Of a stretch of DNA of 19,513 bases, positions 7,965-15,458 are shown in pieces. Made by a program: the position numbers and the translations under genes. Origin of the DNA: CAZWDL01 sp964632995 (GTDB lineage Bacteria; Bacteroidota; Bacteroidia; Chitinophagales; Saprospiraceae); the NCBI GenBank assembly GCA_964632995.1, contig CAZWDL010000131.1, positions 1-19,513 of the forward strand, given 5' to 3'. Within the stretch, counting starts at the first letter, position 1. Each line of letters opens with the position of its first letter. The notes below the pieces were generated by a model. That model saw nothing but the letters and a program-made list of their open reading frames with translations, was not told the DNA's origin and did no database searches.

Positions 7965-8672
7965 ATGATTTCCATCGATAAGCTCACCAAATCCTACTCC
8001 GGTAAAACCGTTCTACAGATCGATCACCTGGAAATCCCCCAGGGGGAACGCTTCGGACTGGTCGGCAATAACGGCGCCGGCAAAACCACGCTGTTTAGCC
8101 TCCTGCTCGATTTAATCCGGGCCAGCACCGGAGAGGTGCGTTCGAAAGGCGCCAAAGTCGCTCAGTCGGAAGAATGGAAAGCCTATACGGGGTCTTACCT
8201 CGACGAGAATTTTTTAATCGGCTTTCTCACCCCGGAGGAATATTTCAGTTTCGTGGGAAACCTGTATGGAATGAATAAAGCAGATGTACGCAGCTTCCTG
8301 GTTCAATTCGATAATTTTTTCCACGGGGAAGTGCTCAGTCAGGGAAAGTATATCCGCGATCTTTCGAAGGGTAATCAGAAAAAAGTAGGTATTACTGCCG
8401 CCCTCTTAGGCGATCCGGAAGTCATCATACTCGACGAACCCTTCGCCAACCTGGACCCCAGCTCACAAATCAAACTCAAGTCTTTGATCAAAGAACTGGA
8501 TCGCAACAAAACCATCCTCATCTCCAGTCACGACCTGACGCATGTGACAGAGGTCTGCGAACGCATCGTCGTGCTCGAACGCGGAGAAGTGAAACGCGAT
8601 ATCCAAACGGAAAGTGATACGCTGAAGGAACTGGAGGCCTACTTTGGCGCGGGAGCTACGAGTAAATTATAA
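7965..8672 (+). CDS. ABC transporter ATP-binding protein
   Basis: A 235-residue ATPase that would power the neighbouring DUF5687 permease. All motifs are present: Walker A GNNGAGKTT (residues 34-42), the signature LSKGNQKKV (133-141, a variant of LSGGQ usual in exporters of this class), Walker B VIILDEPFANLDP (around D157 and E158) and the switch histidine in ISSHD (H189). It is a lone nucleotide-binding domain, so it must dimerise. The leader is A-rich with no Shine-Dalgarno sequence. The gene overlaps nothing and its stop codon merges with an inverted repeat. Confidence 0.95.
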   Translation: MISIDKLTKSYSGKTVLQIDHLEIPQGERFGLVGNNGAGKTTLFSLLLDLIRASTGEVRSKGAKVAQSEEWKAYTGSYLDENFLIGFLTPEEYFSFVGNLYGMNKADVRSFLVQFDNFFHGEVLSQGKYIRDLSKGNQKKVGITAALLGDPEVIILDEPFANLDPSSQIKLKSLIKELDRNKTILISSHDLTHVTEVCERIVVLERGEVKRDIQTESDTLKELEAYFGAGATSKL

Positions 8673-8721
8673 GTTTAGCAGAACTGACGACGAAAAGTTC
8701 GTGATCAGCCCCGCTAAACTT
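8671..8721 (+). other. Inverted repeat at the end of the ABC operon
   Basis: AAGTTTAGC (8671-8679) is perfectly complementary to GCTAAACTT (8713-8721). Inside it GAACT (8681-8685) pairs with AGTTC (8696-8700), leaving an asymmetric bulge on the 3' side. The first arm overlaps the stop codon. No T-tract follows, so it is not a standard terminator; an mRNA 3'-end stabiliser or a protein-binding site are alternatives. The spacer up to lpxD also holds GCGCT/AGCGC around CCGGCCGG (near 8793-8815) and no gene that I can support. Confidence 0.4.
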
Positions 8722-8921
8722 CTCAACCAGGACTGAAGAATTGCTCCCTGTTTAAACGACGGGCTTACCAAAACTTCACGCTGGCGCTTTCCGGCCGGTA
8801 GAGCGCATCGCCCCCCCGATACTGAAAGCATCGTAGAAAGCTGAACGGTAATAATCTGTCGGGAGAGAAAGGGCAGATGCAGGTTTTCAGGGAAAAATTA
8901 CCCGATCCTGTAGCGGCCGCT

Positions 8922-8929
8922 TATTTTTG
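8922..8929 (+). promoter_or_regulatory. Promoter -7 element for lpxD
   Basis: TATTTTTG is an exact match to TAnnTTTG and lies 23 bases ahead of the lpxD start codon. A clear -33 TTTG is not seen. Confidence 0.55.
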
Positions 8930-8952
8930 CGTCATCATATAAATGAAGATTC

Positions 8953-9885
8953 ATGAAGTTACCCTATCCCATTTCTGTGAAGGTGATCGCTGAGAAGATT
9001 GATGCGGAGGTTCTGGGAGATTCCTCCCTGGAAGTTACGGGGATCAACGAAATCCATCAGGTGGAACCCGGCGATATTACTTTTGTAGACGTCAAAAAAT
9101 ACTTTGAGAAGTCGTTGCAATCAGCGGCCGGCGTGGTTATTCTGAATGAGCGGATAGAACCACCGAAAGGAAAGGCGCTGTTGCTTTGCGACGACCCCTT
9201 CGAGGCATACAATCAGCTCATACTTGAGTTTCGGCCTTTCCAGCCACTGACCAAAGCAATCAGTGATACCGCCGACATTCACCCTTCTGCTATCATTGAG
9301 CCGAATGTCATCATCGGACACCATGTCCGGATTGGGCAAGGCAGTTATATTCAGGCCAATGTTACCATTGCCGAACATACCCTCATCGGAGAGGAGGTAG
9401 TAGTTCAGCCCGGTGCGGTTGTCGGTTCCGACGCTTTTTATTTCAAACGTTCCCCGGAAGGACTCCAGCGCTGGCGATCGGGCGGCCGTGTTGTGCTGGA
9501 GGATCAGGTAGAGATTGGCGCCGGCTGCACGATCAATAAGGGAGTATCGGGAGATACAGTGATTGGAACAGGGACGAAGCTGGACTGTCAGGTACAGATC
9601 GGACACGATGTGGTGACCGGCAAGCGCTGTCTGTTCGCCGCTCAGGTTGGCATTGGGGGAAATACCCGGCTCGGTGACGATGTCATCCTTTATGGGCAGG
9701 TGGGCATTGCCCAGAACCTGACAATCGGCGATAAGGTGGTCGTGCTGGCTAAGTCCGGTGTTTCCAAAAACCTGGAGTCCGGAAAGACTTACTTCGGTTA
9801 TCCGGCGGGCGAAGCTCGCGCGACCTACCGGGAACTGGCGGCGCTGCGTCATCTGCCCGGATTTTTAAAAGATTACTACAGGTAG
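8953..9885 (+). CDS. lpxD: UDP-3-O-acylglucosamine N-acyltransferase (LpxD-type)
   Basis: A 310-residue cytoplasmic acyltransferase of lipid A synthesis: LpxD transfers a 3-hydroxyacyl chain from acyl carrier protein to UDP-3-O-acylglucosamine. The N-terminal uridine-binding domain (about 1-100) is followed by a left-handed beta-helix of hexapeptide repeats from about residue 107 (DIHPSAIIEPNVIIGHHVRI onward) to 285, and a short C-terminal helix. The catalytic histidine is in VQIGHDV (H218). The usual TIDRG segment reads TINKG here. No lpxA, lpxC, fabZ or lpxB lies nearby, whereas these often cluster; Bacteroidota may carry a second, shorter LpxD-like paralogue, and this may be that copy. It is a single-gene unit between its own promoter and a strong hairpin. 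Confidence 0.85.
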   Translation: MKLPYPISVKVIAEKIDAEVLGDSSLEVTGINEIHQVEPGDITFVDVKKYFEKSLQSAAGVVILNERIEPPKGKALLLCDDPFEAYNQLILEFRPFQPLTKAISDTADIHPSAIIEPNVIIGHHVRIGQGSYIQANVTIAEHTLIGEEVVVQPGAVVGSDAFYFKRSPEGLQRWRSGGRVVLEDQVEIGAGCTINKGVSGDTVIGTGTKLDCQVQIGHDVVTGKRCLFAAQVGIGGNTRLGDDVILYGQVGIAQNLTIGDKVVVLAKSGVSKNLESGKTYFGYPAGEARATYRELAALRHLPGFLKDYYR

Positions 9886-9907
9886 TCGGGCCGTTCTTCG
9901 TGAAAGG

Positions 9908-9957
9908 CCCAACAAAAAAGGCTTTGATGCATTTGCATCAAAGCCTTTTTTGTTGGG
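9908..9957. terminator. Bidirectional intrinsic terminator between convergent genes
   Basis: Two 24-base arms (9908-9931 and 9934-9957) are perfectly complementary around a TT loop. The stem has a GGCTTTGATGCA core flanked by A6 on one side and T6 on the other, so each strand reads hairpin plus T-tract. It ends lpxD on the plus strand and the T9SS protein gene on the minus strand. Confidence 0.93.
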
Positions 9958-9971
9958 AAGTAAACGTAGCG

Positions 9972-10319
9972 TTATCGTTTACTTATCCGTTTGGTCGTAA
10001 TAACTTCGTTATTAGGCCCCATAATCTGAATCAGATACATGCCCCGGGGAAGATCTCCCACGAAATACTGGTGATCGGAATCACTGGCTGCCTTGAATTT
10101 TTTCATCTGACGGCCAACCATATTGAAGACCAGAATACGGGCTACTCCTTCACTCTGGCTTAAACCAATGTGATTAGTAGCGGGATTGGGGAAAATAGTA
10201 ATATTAACCCGGTCGCCAGGATCTGGGCTGTTCATTGCCAACCGTTCTCCGATAGATTGCTGCGCATTGGCAAAGAGTAAGACAAAAGAAAAGAAAAATA
10301 GAAGTAAAGTATGCTTCAT
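9972..10319 (-). CDS. Small secreted protein with T9SS type A sorting domain
   Basis: A 115-residue protein: signal peptide (MKHTLLLFFFSFVLLFANA, cleaved about residue 19), a short linker of about 20 residues, then a type IX secretion C-terminal sorting domain. The domain shows the family pattern: ITIFPNPATNHI (40-51), the middle strand IRILVFN-like segment ending in MVGRQM, LPRGMYLIQI (90-99) and a basic KR-rich end. Normally this domain is the tail of a large cargo that the T9SS carries over the outer membrane and anchors to lipopolysaccharide. Here there is no cargo domain at all. There is no long open frame just upstream to suggest a recent truncation. It could be a free-standing anchor-like protein or a remnant. 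Confidence 0.85.
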   Translation of the reverse strand: MKHTLLLFFFSFVLLFANAQQSIGERLAMNSPDPGDRVNITIFPNPATNHIGLSQSEGVARILVFNMVGRQMKKFKAASDSDHQYFVGDLPRGMYLIQIMGPNNEVITTKRISKR

Positions 10320-10642
10320 TCAACCGGGATTTTGAGATAATGATTAACAATTGATAAAATAAACTAATATTTTAAATAATCCAAACAACTGTGCCTGCTT
10401 TTAAAATAAATTTAACAGTTGTCAGATTATTAACGGAAATGCCATAGTGGCTGTTTATTCTATCAGGTACAAACTCCGTGCCAGTAAAAACCAGGCCATA
10501 TGTCAACTTTGGTCTGTAGTACTCGGGTAAGGCTAGAAGCGTGTTTATCTTTTCACGTTGGGTGAAAAGGGTGTCAGATGCTATTGTGATTACAAAAATA
10601 TAATATCTATGGAAAAAAGTGGAAGGAAAGCACAATAAATTG
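10320..10642. other. AT-rich spacer between thrS and the T9SS protein gene
   Basis: This stretch is clearly richer in A and T than its surroundings. A minus-strand open frame (10372-10635) begins only with TTG and has no family I recognise. A promoter-like TATTTTTG lies within it, so if the T9SS gene is transcribed from there its leader is about 270 bases long. I see no other gene here. Confidence 0.5.
10593..10600 (-). promoter_or_regulatory. Candidate promoter -7 element, minus strand
   Basis: On the minus strand this reads TATTTTTG, an exact match to the Bacteroidota TAnnTTTG element. It would drive the T9SS sorting-domain gene from 274 bases upstream. The surroundings are AT-rich, so a chance match is possible, and no clear -33 element is seen. 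Confidence 0.35.
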
Positions 10643-10678
10643 AAAAAAAGCCGGGGGATACCTAATTTCCCCGGCTTT
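10643..10678 (-). terminator. Intrinsic terminator of thrS
   Basis: On the minus strand AAAGCCGGGG (10678-10669) pairs perfectly with CCCCGGCTTT (10656-10647) around a 12-base loop, followed by a run of seven T residues. It begins six bases after the thrS stop codon. Confidence 0.9.
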
Positions 10679-10683
10679 CACTT

Positions 10684-12624
10684 TCAGGCTTCATTCAGTT
10701 TTTCCTGAAAAAAGCCAGTAAATTCGTCGATACGCATACTGCCTTTATCGCCTTCGCCCTGTCGGCGGACAGCAATCGTGTGGCTTTCCGCTTCTTTTTC
10801 ACCGACGATAAGCATAAAGGGTACTTTTTTCAGTTCGGTATCGCGAATTTTCCGTCCGATCTTTTCGGAGCGGTCATCTACGAAACCGCGTATGTCCCTC
10901 GTGGCCAGTTCGCTCTCCACCTGTTTGGCATAATCATTAAACTTATCACTGATCGGGAGGATAGCGATCTGGTCGGGCGCGAGCCATAGCGGGAACTTGC
11001 CACCGGTATGTTCGATCAGGATACTGATGAAGCGTTCCATGGATCCAAAGGGAGCCCGGTGAATCATGACCGGCCGGTGCGGCTGGTTGTCAGCACCGAT
11101 ATACTCCAGTTCGAAGCGATCGGGCAGATTGTAGTCGACCTGAATGGTGCCAAGCTGCCAGGACCGGCCCAGGGCATCCTTGATCATAAAGTCGAGCTTG
11201 GGACCGTAAAAGGCTGCTTCTCCCAGTTCGGTGGTGGTTTCAAAGCCAACTTCCTTTGTGGCCTCAATGATAGCGCGCTCGGCGTTGTCCCAGTTCTCCT
11301 TGGTGCCGATGTACTTATCGGGATTGTCGGGGTCGCGCAACGAGATCTGTGCGGTGAAGTCATCGAAGCCCATTTTAGAGAGCACGACGGTGGTCAGGTC
11401 GAGCACGTTGAGGAATTCCTCCTTGAGTTGTTCTTCGGTGCAGAAGATGTGGGCGTCGTCCTGTGTAAATCCGCGTACGCGGGCCAGGCCGTGTAGCTCG
11501 CCGCTTTGCTCGTAGCGATAAACGGTTCCGAATTCGGCGATCCGCAGCGGCAGGTCGCGGTAAGAATGCGGGCGGTGGGCATAGATTTCACAGTGATGGG
11601 GGCAGTTCATCGGTTTAAGCATAAACTCTTCCCCTTCCCGTGGGGTGCTGATGGGGCGAAAGCTGTCTTCGCCGTACTTTTCCCAGTGGCCGGAAGTCTG
11701 GTAAAGTTCCTTTTTTCCGATATGCGGGGTGGTAACCAGCTTGTAACCGCGCTTTTCCTGTTCCTGGCGCATAAAGTTCATCAGGCGGTCCCGGAGCTGG
11801 TTGCCTTTAGGGAGCCAGATAGGCAGACCGGAGCCAACGCGTTCGCTGAACATAAAGAGTTCCAACTCGGCCCCGAGTTTGCGGTGGTCGCGCTTTTTGG
11901 CTTCTTCCAGCAACTCGAGATATTCATCGAGTTCCTTTTTCTTTGGGAAAGTGATCCCATAAATCCGGGTCAGCTGTTGCCGGTTTTCATCGCCGCGCCA
12001 GTAAGCGCCGGCGACGTTGAGGAGCTTGATTGCCTTGATCTTGCCGGTATCGGGGATGTGCGGGCCACGGCAGAGATCGACAAAGTGGCCTTGCTCATAG
12101 AAAGTGATCTGGCTGTCCTGCAGGTCCTCGATCAGCTCCAGTTTGTATTCATCACCTTTTTTCTTAAAATAATCGATGGCTTCCTGCTTGGAAACCTCTT
12201 TGCGATGATATTCATTTTTCTGTCGGGCCAGTTCCTGCATCTTGGCTTCGATCTTCGGCAGATCATCTGTGGAAATCTGCCGGTCGCCGGTATCCACATC
12301 GTAGTAAAAGCCGTTATCAATCGGAGGCCCGATGCCGAACTTGATGCCCGGATAGAGCTCTTCCAGGGCTTCGGCCATCAGGTGGGCGGAGGAATGCCAG
12401 AAAGTCGACTTTCCCTCCTTGTCACTCCAGGTCAATAGCTGCAGTTCGGCGTCTTTCTCAATAGGACGGGTAGCATCCCATACTTCGCCGTTGACCTTCG
12501 CGGAAAGCACATTGCGAGCCAGTCCCTGGCTGATAGACTGGGCGATTTCAAAGGCGCTGACCCCCTTGTCATATTCGCGTACCGCGCCGTCGGGGAAAGT
12601 GATTTTGATCTTCTCGTTGCTCAT
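10684..12624 (-). CDS. thrS: Threonine--tRNA ligase
   Basis: A 646-residue class II aminoacyl-tRNA synthetase that charges tRNA-Thr in the cytoplasm. Order: N-terminal TGS domain (about 1-65), editing domain with HSSAH (H77, H81), catalytic core and C-terminal anticodon-binding domain starting near WLAPDQIAILPIS. The core shows the zinc-site cysteine in MNCPHHCEIY (C341), motif 2 around EFGTVYRYEQSGELHGLARV and FTQDDAHIF, and motif 3 in IHRAPFGSMERF. The ATG at 12624 gives the standard N-terminus MSNEKIKITFPDG; an upstream GTG/ATG-less extension to 12699 would add 25 unconserved residues. The gene has its own promoter and terminator. In many bacteria infC-rpmI-rplT follow thrS; here they do not. 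Confidence 0.98.
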   Translation of the reverse strand: MSNEKIKITFPDGAVREYDKGVSAFEIAQSISQGLARNVLSAKVNGEVWDATRPIEKDAELQLLTWSDKEGKSTFWHSSAHLMAEALEELYPGIKFGIGPPIDNGFYYDVDTGDRQISTDDLPKIEAKMQELARQKNEYHRKEVSKQEAIDYFKKKGDEYKLELIEDLQDSQITFYEQGHFVDLCRGPHIPDTGKIKAIKLLNVAGAYWRGDENRQQLTRIYGITFPKKKELDEYLELLEEAKKRDHRKLGAELELFMFSERVGSGLPIWLPKGNQLRDRLMNFMRQEQEKRGYKLVTTPHIGKKELYQTSGHWEKYGEDSFRPISTPREGEEFMLKPMNCPHHCEIYAHRPHSYRDLPLRIAEFGTVYRYEQSGELHGLARVRGFTQDDAHIFCTEEQLKEEFLNVLDLTTVVLSKMGFDDFTAQISLRDPDNPDKYIGTKENWDNAERAIIEATKEVGFETTTELGEAAFYGPKLDFMIKDALGRSWQLGTIQVDYNLPDRFELEYIGADNQPHRPVMIHRAPFGSMERFISILIEHTGGKFPLWLAPDQIAILPISDKFNDYAKQVESELATRDIRGFVDDRSEKIGRKIRDTELKKVPFMLIVGEKEAESHTIAVRRQGEGDKGSMRIDEFTGFFQEKLNEA

Positions 12625-12696
12625 GGAGTAAGCCTGGATTAATGGTTCTTTCGATCTCCTACGAATTCCGGAAGAGAAAAGTTCTGTTCCGGGCGG

Positions 12697-12704
12697 CAAA
12701 AGTA
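12697..12704 (-). promoter_or_regulatory. thrS: thrS promoter
   Basis: On the minus strand this reads TACTTTTG, an exact match to TAnnTTTG, 72 bases upstream of the thrS start codon. TTCTG about 18 bases further upstream could serve as the -33 element. The leader between them and the ATG shows no T-box-like structure. Confidence 0.6.
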
Positions 12705-12760
12705 GGTTTTTTCCCGCAGTTACAGAAACGGGAGTCGAGCCCTTTTCAGGAACCAGTTAC

Positions 12761-13822
12761 TCAGGCTACCGAAGGAGAAGGTTTGGGGATTTTTTGCGTC
12801 CGGCGCTTCAGCATCTGGATGATCTCTTCTTCCGAGTCGAACATACCATCGATATTAACGAAGTGCGCCGCCAGTACGTCGTATCTTTTGCGCATGACGT
12901 AATAGAAGACCTGCAGAAAGTCGAGCCCGTCAAAAACAATAGCCTGATTGGCTGCGTACTTTGCCTTGTTTTTCTGAAACTCCAGCGGATGTTGGGTCCA
13001 GTGCATGTTGGGACGTATGTGGTGGCTGATGTGGTAGCCGTCGTTCCAGCACTTGTGGTTGTAATGCACATTAATACAGTTAATACTGCTCTTGTACAGA
13101 TTCTCCGGGTCCTCCGGGTCAACGAAAGTGTGCTGGGTCCAGTTGCCCACCATGGTAATTATCCGGAAGATGAGGTAGGGTAGAATGAAAACGACAATGG
13201 TAGCAGCTGGATTGACGATAAAGAGCAGGGCGCACATTAAATAAAAAGAAAGTTCCCCGATAATAAGCCTGGGAAGGAACTGGTACCGCTTTTTCGCTTT
13301 GTGATAATCGTACAGTTGAAAAATGACCAGGAATAAAAAGTTGCCCAGGTATTTCAAGAAATCAGTGAAACTGTCGCGCTGATAGTGCATCGTGCTGCTG
13401 ATGTCTTCCTCCAGGTTATTCTCAACGTGGTGCATCGCAATATGATGGATGAAATAGGTCTCCGGCGTATTGCCGAAAAAGGGAGCGATGAACCAGGGTA
13501 AGTAGTGATTCATCCATCCGTATTTTTCCTTGAAAAATGGACGGTGGCTGGTGCAGTGCAGCATCAAACCGAAAGGCCCCTTGAAGTAAAGATTGTTTAG
13601 AAAAAAGTACATGGCGGCTATACCCCACCAGACCAAGCCGGTGATAAAAGGCATGTATAACAGGAATGCCAACGGGATCATAAACAAGGTGATTCGCAGG
13701 GTCAGATGGGTAAAGGGAAGATCCCGCTCATCCCGGATAAGTTTTAGAAAAAAACGATCAAGCGCGTTGTAGGATGGTTTCTGCTCAAATACCGGGTCGT
13801 TAATGACGCCTAGATCTTTCAT
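12761..13822 (-). CDS. Membrane fatty acid desaturase
   Basis: A 353-residue integral membrane protein of the fatty acid desaturase/hydroxylase superfamily. It carries the three histidine boxes that bind the di-iron centre: HCTSH (H89-H93), HHIAMHH (126-132) and HISHH (H264, H267, H268). Hydrophobic segments lie near residues 42-62, 65-80, 108-116, 158-170 and 186-225, which matches the usual four-helix arrangement with the boxes on the cytoplasmic side. A further conserved-looking stretch, NWTQHTFVDP, precedes box 3. It probably introduces a double bond into membrane lipid acyl chains or a related substrate, using oxygen and an electron donor not encoded here. The position of the bond and the substrate cannot be told. 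It lies upstream of thrS on the same strand but thrS has its own promoter. Confidence 0.92.
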   Translation of the reverse strand: MKDLGVINDPVFEQKPSYNALDRFFLKLIRDERDLPFTHLTLRITLFMIPLAFLLYMPFITGLVWWGIAAMYFFLNNLYFKGPFGLMLHCTSHRPFFKEKYGWMNHYLPWFIAPFFGNTPETYFIHHIAMHHVENNLEEDISSTMHYQRDSFTDFLKYLGNFLFLVIFQLYDYHKAKKRYQFLPRLIIGELSFYLMCALLFIVNPAATIVVFILPYLIFRIITMVGNWTQHTFVDPEDPENLYKSSINCINVHYNHKCWNDGYHISHHIRPNMHWTQHPLEFQKNKAKYAANQAIVFDGLDFLQVFYYVMRKRYDVLAAHFVNIDGMFDSEEEIIQMLKRRTQKIPKPSPSVA

Positions 13823-14106
13823 ACTAATTTATTTGAAGGTTTGAGATTATATGAGAAATCCCGCCCGGCTGTTTCAACTAACCGGGAAAGGAGGAAAAGC
13901 GGACATTTCTGGTTATTCTTAGCAACACTAGATTTGGGCTTTCAGAGGTGGCTTTTGCAGAAGGGTGAAGGTATTACAAATGTTTTGAAAAACCTAATGT
14001 ATAAACGAGGTTAAACTTCTGCAGACATTGTTTCCCAAAGCGCCGCGCAATGATCAGCGAACCATCGAGCCGGAAGAATAAACTGCAGATAGTCGTCTCG
14101 CCCTTC
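13823..14106. other. Spacer between the VWA cassette and the desaturase gene
   Basis: No gene or clear terminator is visible in these 284 bases. On the minus strand there are AT-rich stretches that may hold the desaturase promoter, for example TAGTGTTG (one base off TAnnTTTG) near 13924-13931, but none is compelling. Confidence 0.4.
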
Positions 14107-15246
14107 TTACAGGTACTTCGCCACCTTCCTCAAACTCTCCACATTATGCGCTGAGGCGAACACATCAATGTACGGCATGGCTGCCTGCATGCCTTTTACT
14201 TTTGGGCTGTACTGCGGATTGCCGGCCAGGGGGTTCAGCCAGATTACTTTGGCGGCCTTGCCCTGTATGCGCCGCATACTTTCGGCGAGCAGTCCGGCAT
14301 CACCGGTATCCCAACCATCGCTCATGATGAGCACGATGGTTTGGCGATTGAGCATTTTCCCGCCGTAGCGCTCCAGGAACTGATGCAGTGATTCGCCGAT
14401 GCGGGTGCCGCCCGACCAGTCGGTGACTTCTCCCGCCAGTTGGTCGAGGGCGCTGCGGTAGTCGCGCTGCTTGAGCTGATTGGTTACCCGGTGTAATTCT
14501 GTGCCGAAAACAAAGGTTTCGATGCGCCGGTAGGCATTTTGAAAAGCGTAGATAAACTGCACCAGGAAGCGGCTGTAGAGATCCATGGATTTGCTCACAT
14601 CACAGAGCAGGACGATTTGCTGACGGTGGCGCTGCCGGCGCTGAAAGGCAAGGTCGAGGATTTCGCCGCCGCGACGCAGGTTGAGCCGTAGCGTGCGACG
14701 CAGATCCAGGTTAAAGGGGCGTCGGCTATGCCGCTGACGCCGGCTGTAACGCAAGGCCAGCGAACGGGCAATGCGGTGAATCAACCGCAGCACTTCCCAG
14801 AGTTCCTCTTCCGTGAAGGCTGAAAAGTCTTTTCGGCTTTGTACGGTTCCCGGGCTGTAACTGGCGATTTCCTGATGTTCCTCTTCGGTTTTCCCGTGCA
14901 GCCAGCTTTTGAGTGCATTCAGGGAAGGCTGTTGCTGTCCCTGTTTTTTGCGGGATTGCTCCGGCTTGCCGTCCTTGATCTTGGAATCGGCAGCTTTCTC
15001 CAGCTCTTTCCAGTACTGAGCGTAGAGGTCATCAAAAGCCTGCTGTTGTGACAGGTTGCGCGCCAACGTCGCCCGGAGGGCAAGGCGGAAAGCTTCGGCG
15101 CTGTCAAATGGAGCCAGGATCTCCAGGGCTCGCAAGGCATCGGCTTCTTCCAGCGGGCCCAGGGCGAATCCCTTCTGCCTTAAATAACGGCAAAAAGCGA
15201 TTATGTTGGCGCTGAGCTCGGTATGTCGTTGGATCAGTTCGGACAA
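14107..15246 (-). CDS. CoxE-like VWA domain protein
   Basis: A 379-residue protein with a helical N-terminal half (about 1-200) and a C-terminal von Willebrand A domain (about 208-375). The metal-ion-dependent adhesion site is complete: DVSKS (D216, S218, S220), a threonine in SGGTRIGESL (T281) and SDGWD (D310). The opening (FCRYLRQKGFALGPLEEADA) and the basic stretch RRTLRLNLRRGGEILDLAFQ before the VWA domain are typical of CoxE-like proteins, which work with MoxR AAA+ ATPases in maturing or remodelling complexes. No signal peptide or membrane helix, so it is cytoplasmic. The start is TTG, as no ATG fits. It is the last gene of the cassette, 212 bases after the DUF5682-like gene. Confidence 0.88.
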   Translation of the reverse strand: MSELIQRHTELSANIIAFCRYLRQKGFALGPLEEADALRALEILAPFDSAEAFRLALRATLARNLSQQQAFDDLYAQYWKELEKAADSKIKDGKPEQSRKKQGQQQPSLNALKSWLHGKTEEEHQEIASYSPGTVQSRKDFSAFTEEELWEVLRLIHRIARSLALRYSRRQRHSRRPFNLDLRRTLRLNLRRGGEILDLAFQRRQRHRQQIVLLCDVSKSMDLYSRFLVQFIYAFQNAYRRIETFVFGTELHRVTNQLKQRDYRSALDQLAGEVTDWSGGTRIGESLHQFLERYGGKMLNRQTIVLIMSDGWDTGDAGLLAESMRRIQGKAAKVIWLNPLAGNPQYSPKVKGMQAAMPYIDVFASAHNVESLRKVAKYL

Positions 15247-15300
15247 AGTACTTACGATTTGGTTGAATTGAAAAATACGGATTTTTTACGGGATGAATGC

Positions 15301-15321
15301 GCAGTCGGCAGTTGGCAGTGA
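15301..15321. repeat. Heptamer tandem repeat, three units
   Basis: GCAGTCG, GCAGTTG and GCAGTGA stand head to tail in the spacer between the DUF5682-like and VWA genes. On the minus strand the array reads as alternating AACTGCC/GACTGC-like units. With only three units it could be chance or a remnant of a longer heptad array. Confidence 0.5.
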
Positions 15322-15458
15322 CTTGCCCGGGAAGGAAAACGGGGAGGAAGCGGGGCTTGGCGGGGCGGAGCAATTTCAGAAGAACCGAAGAACGGTTATC
15401 CCCTTTCCGGGTAACAACCAGACGAAGAAGTGGAACCTAAAATGACCTGAAGCCCTGC

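Noticed and set aside
9121..9852. 243-codon minus-strand open frame opposite lpxD
   Set aside because: Antisense shadow of the hexapeptide-repeat gene; no start context or domain of its own.
9908..9957. The 24-bp perfect inverted repeat as an insertion-sequence end or small mobile element
   Set aside because: The A/T runs and position between two convergent stops fit a bidirectional terminator; there are no target-site duplications or transposase.
10372..10635. Minus-strand open frame of 87 codons in the AT-rich spacer before the T9SS gene
   Set aside because: Starts only with TTG, contains a promoter-like motif within itself, lies in AT-rich DNA, and matches no family I know. The middle part reads somewhat like protein, so a remnant cannot be excluded.
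11506..12438. 310-codon plus-strand open frame opposite thrS
   Set aside because: Fully antisense to thrS, whose motifs are intact; its reading is explained by the codon use of thrS.
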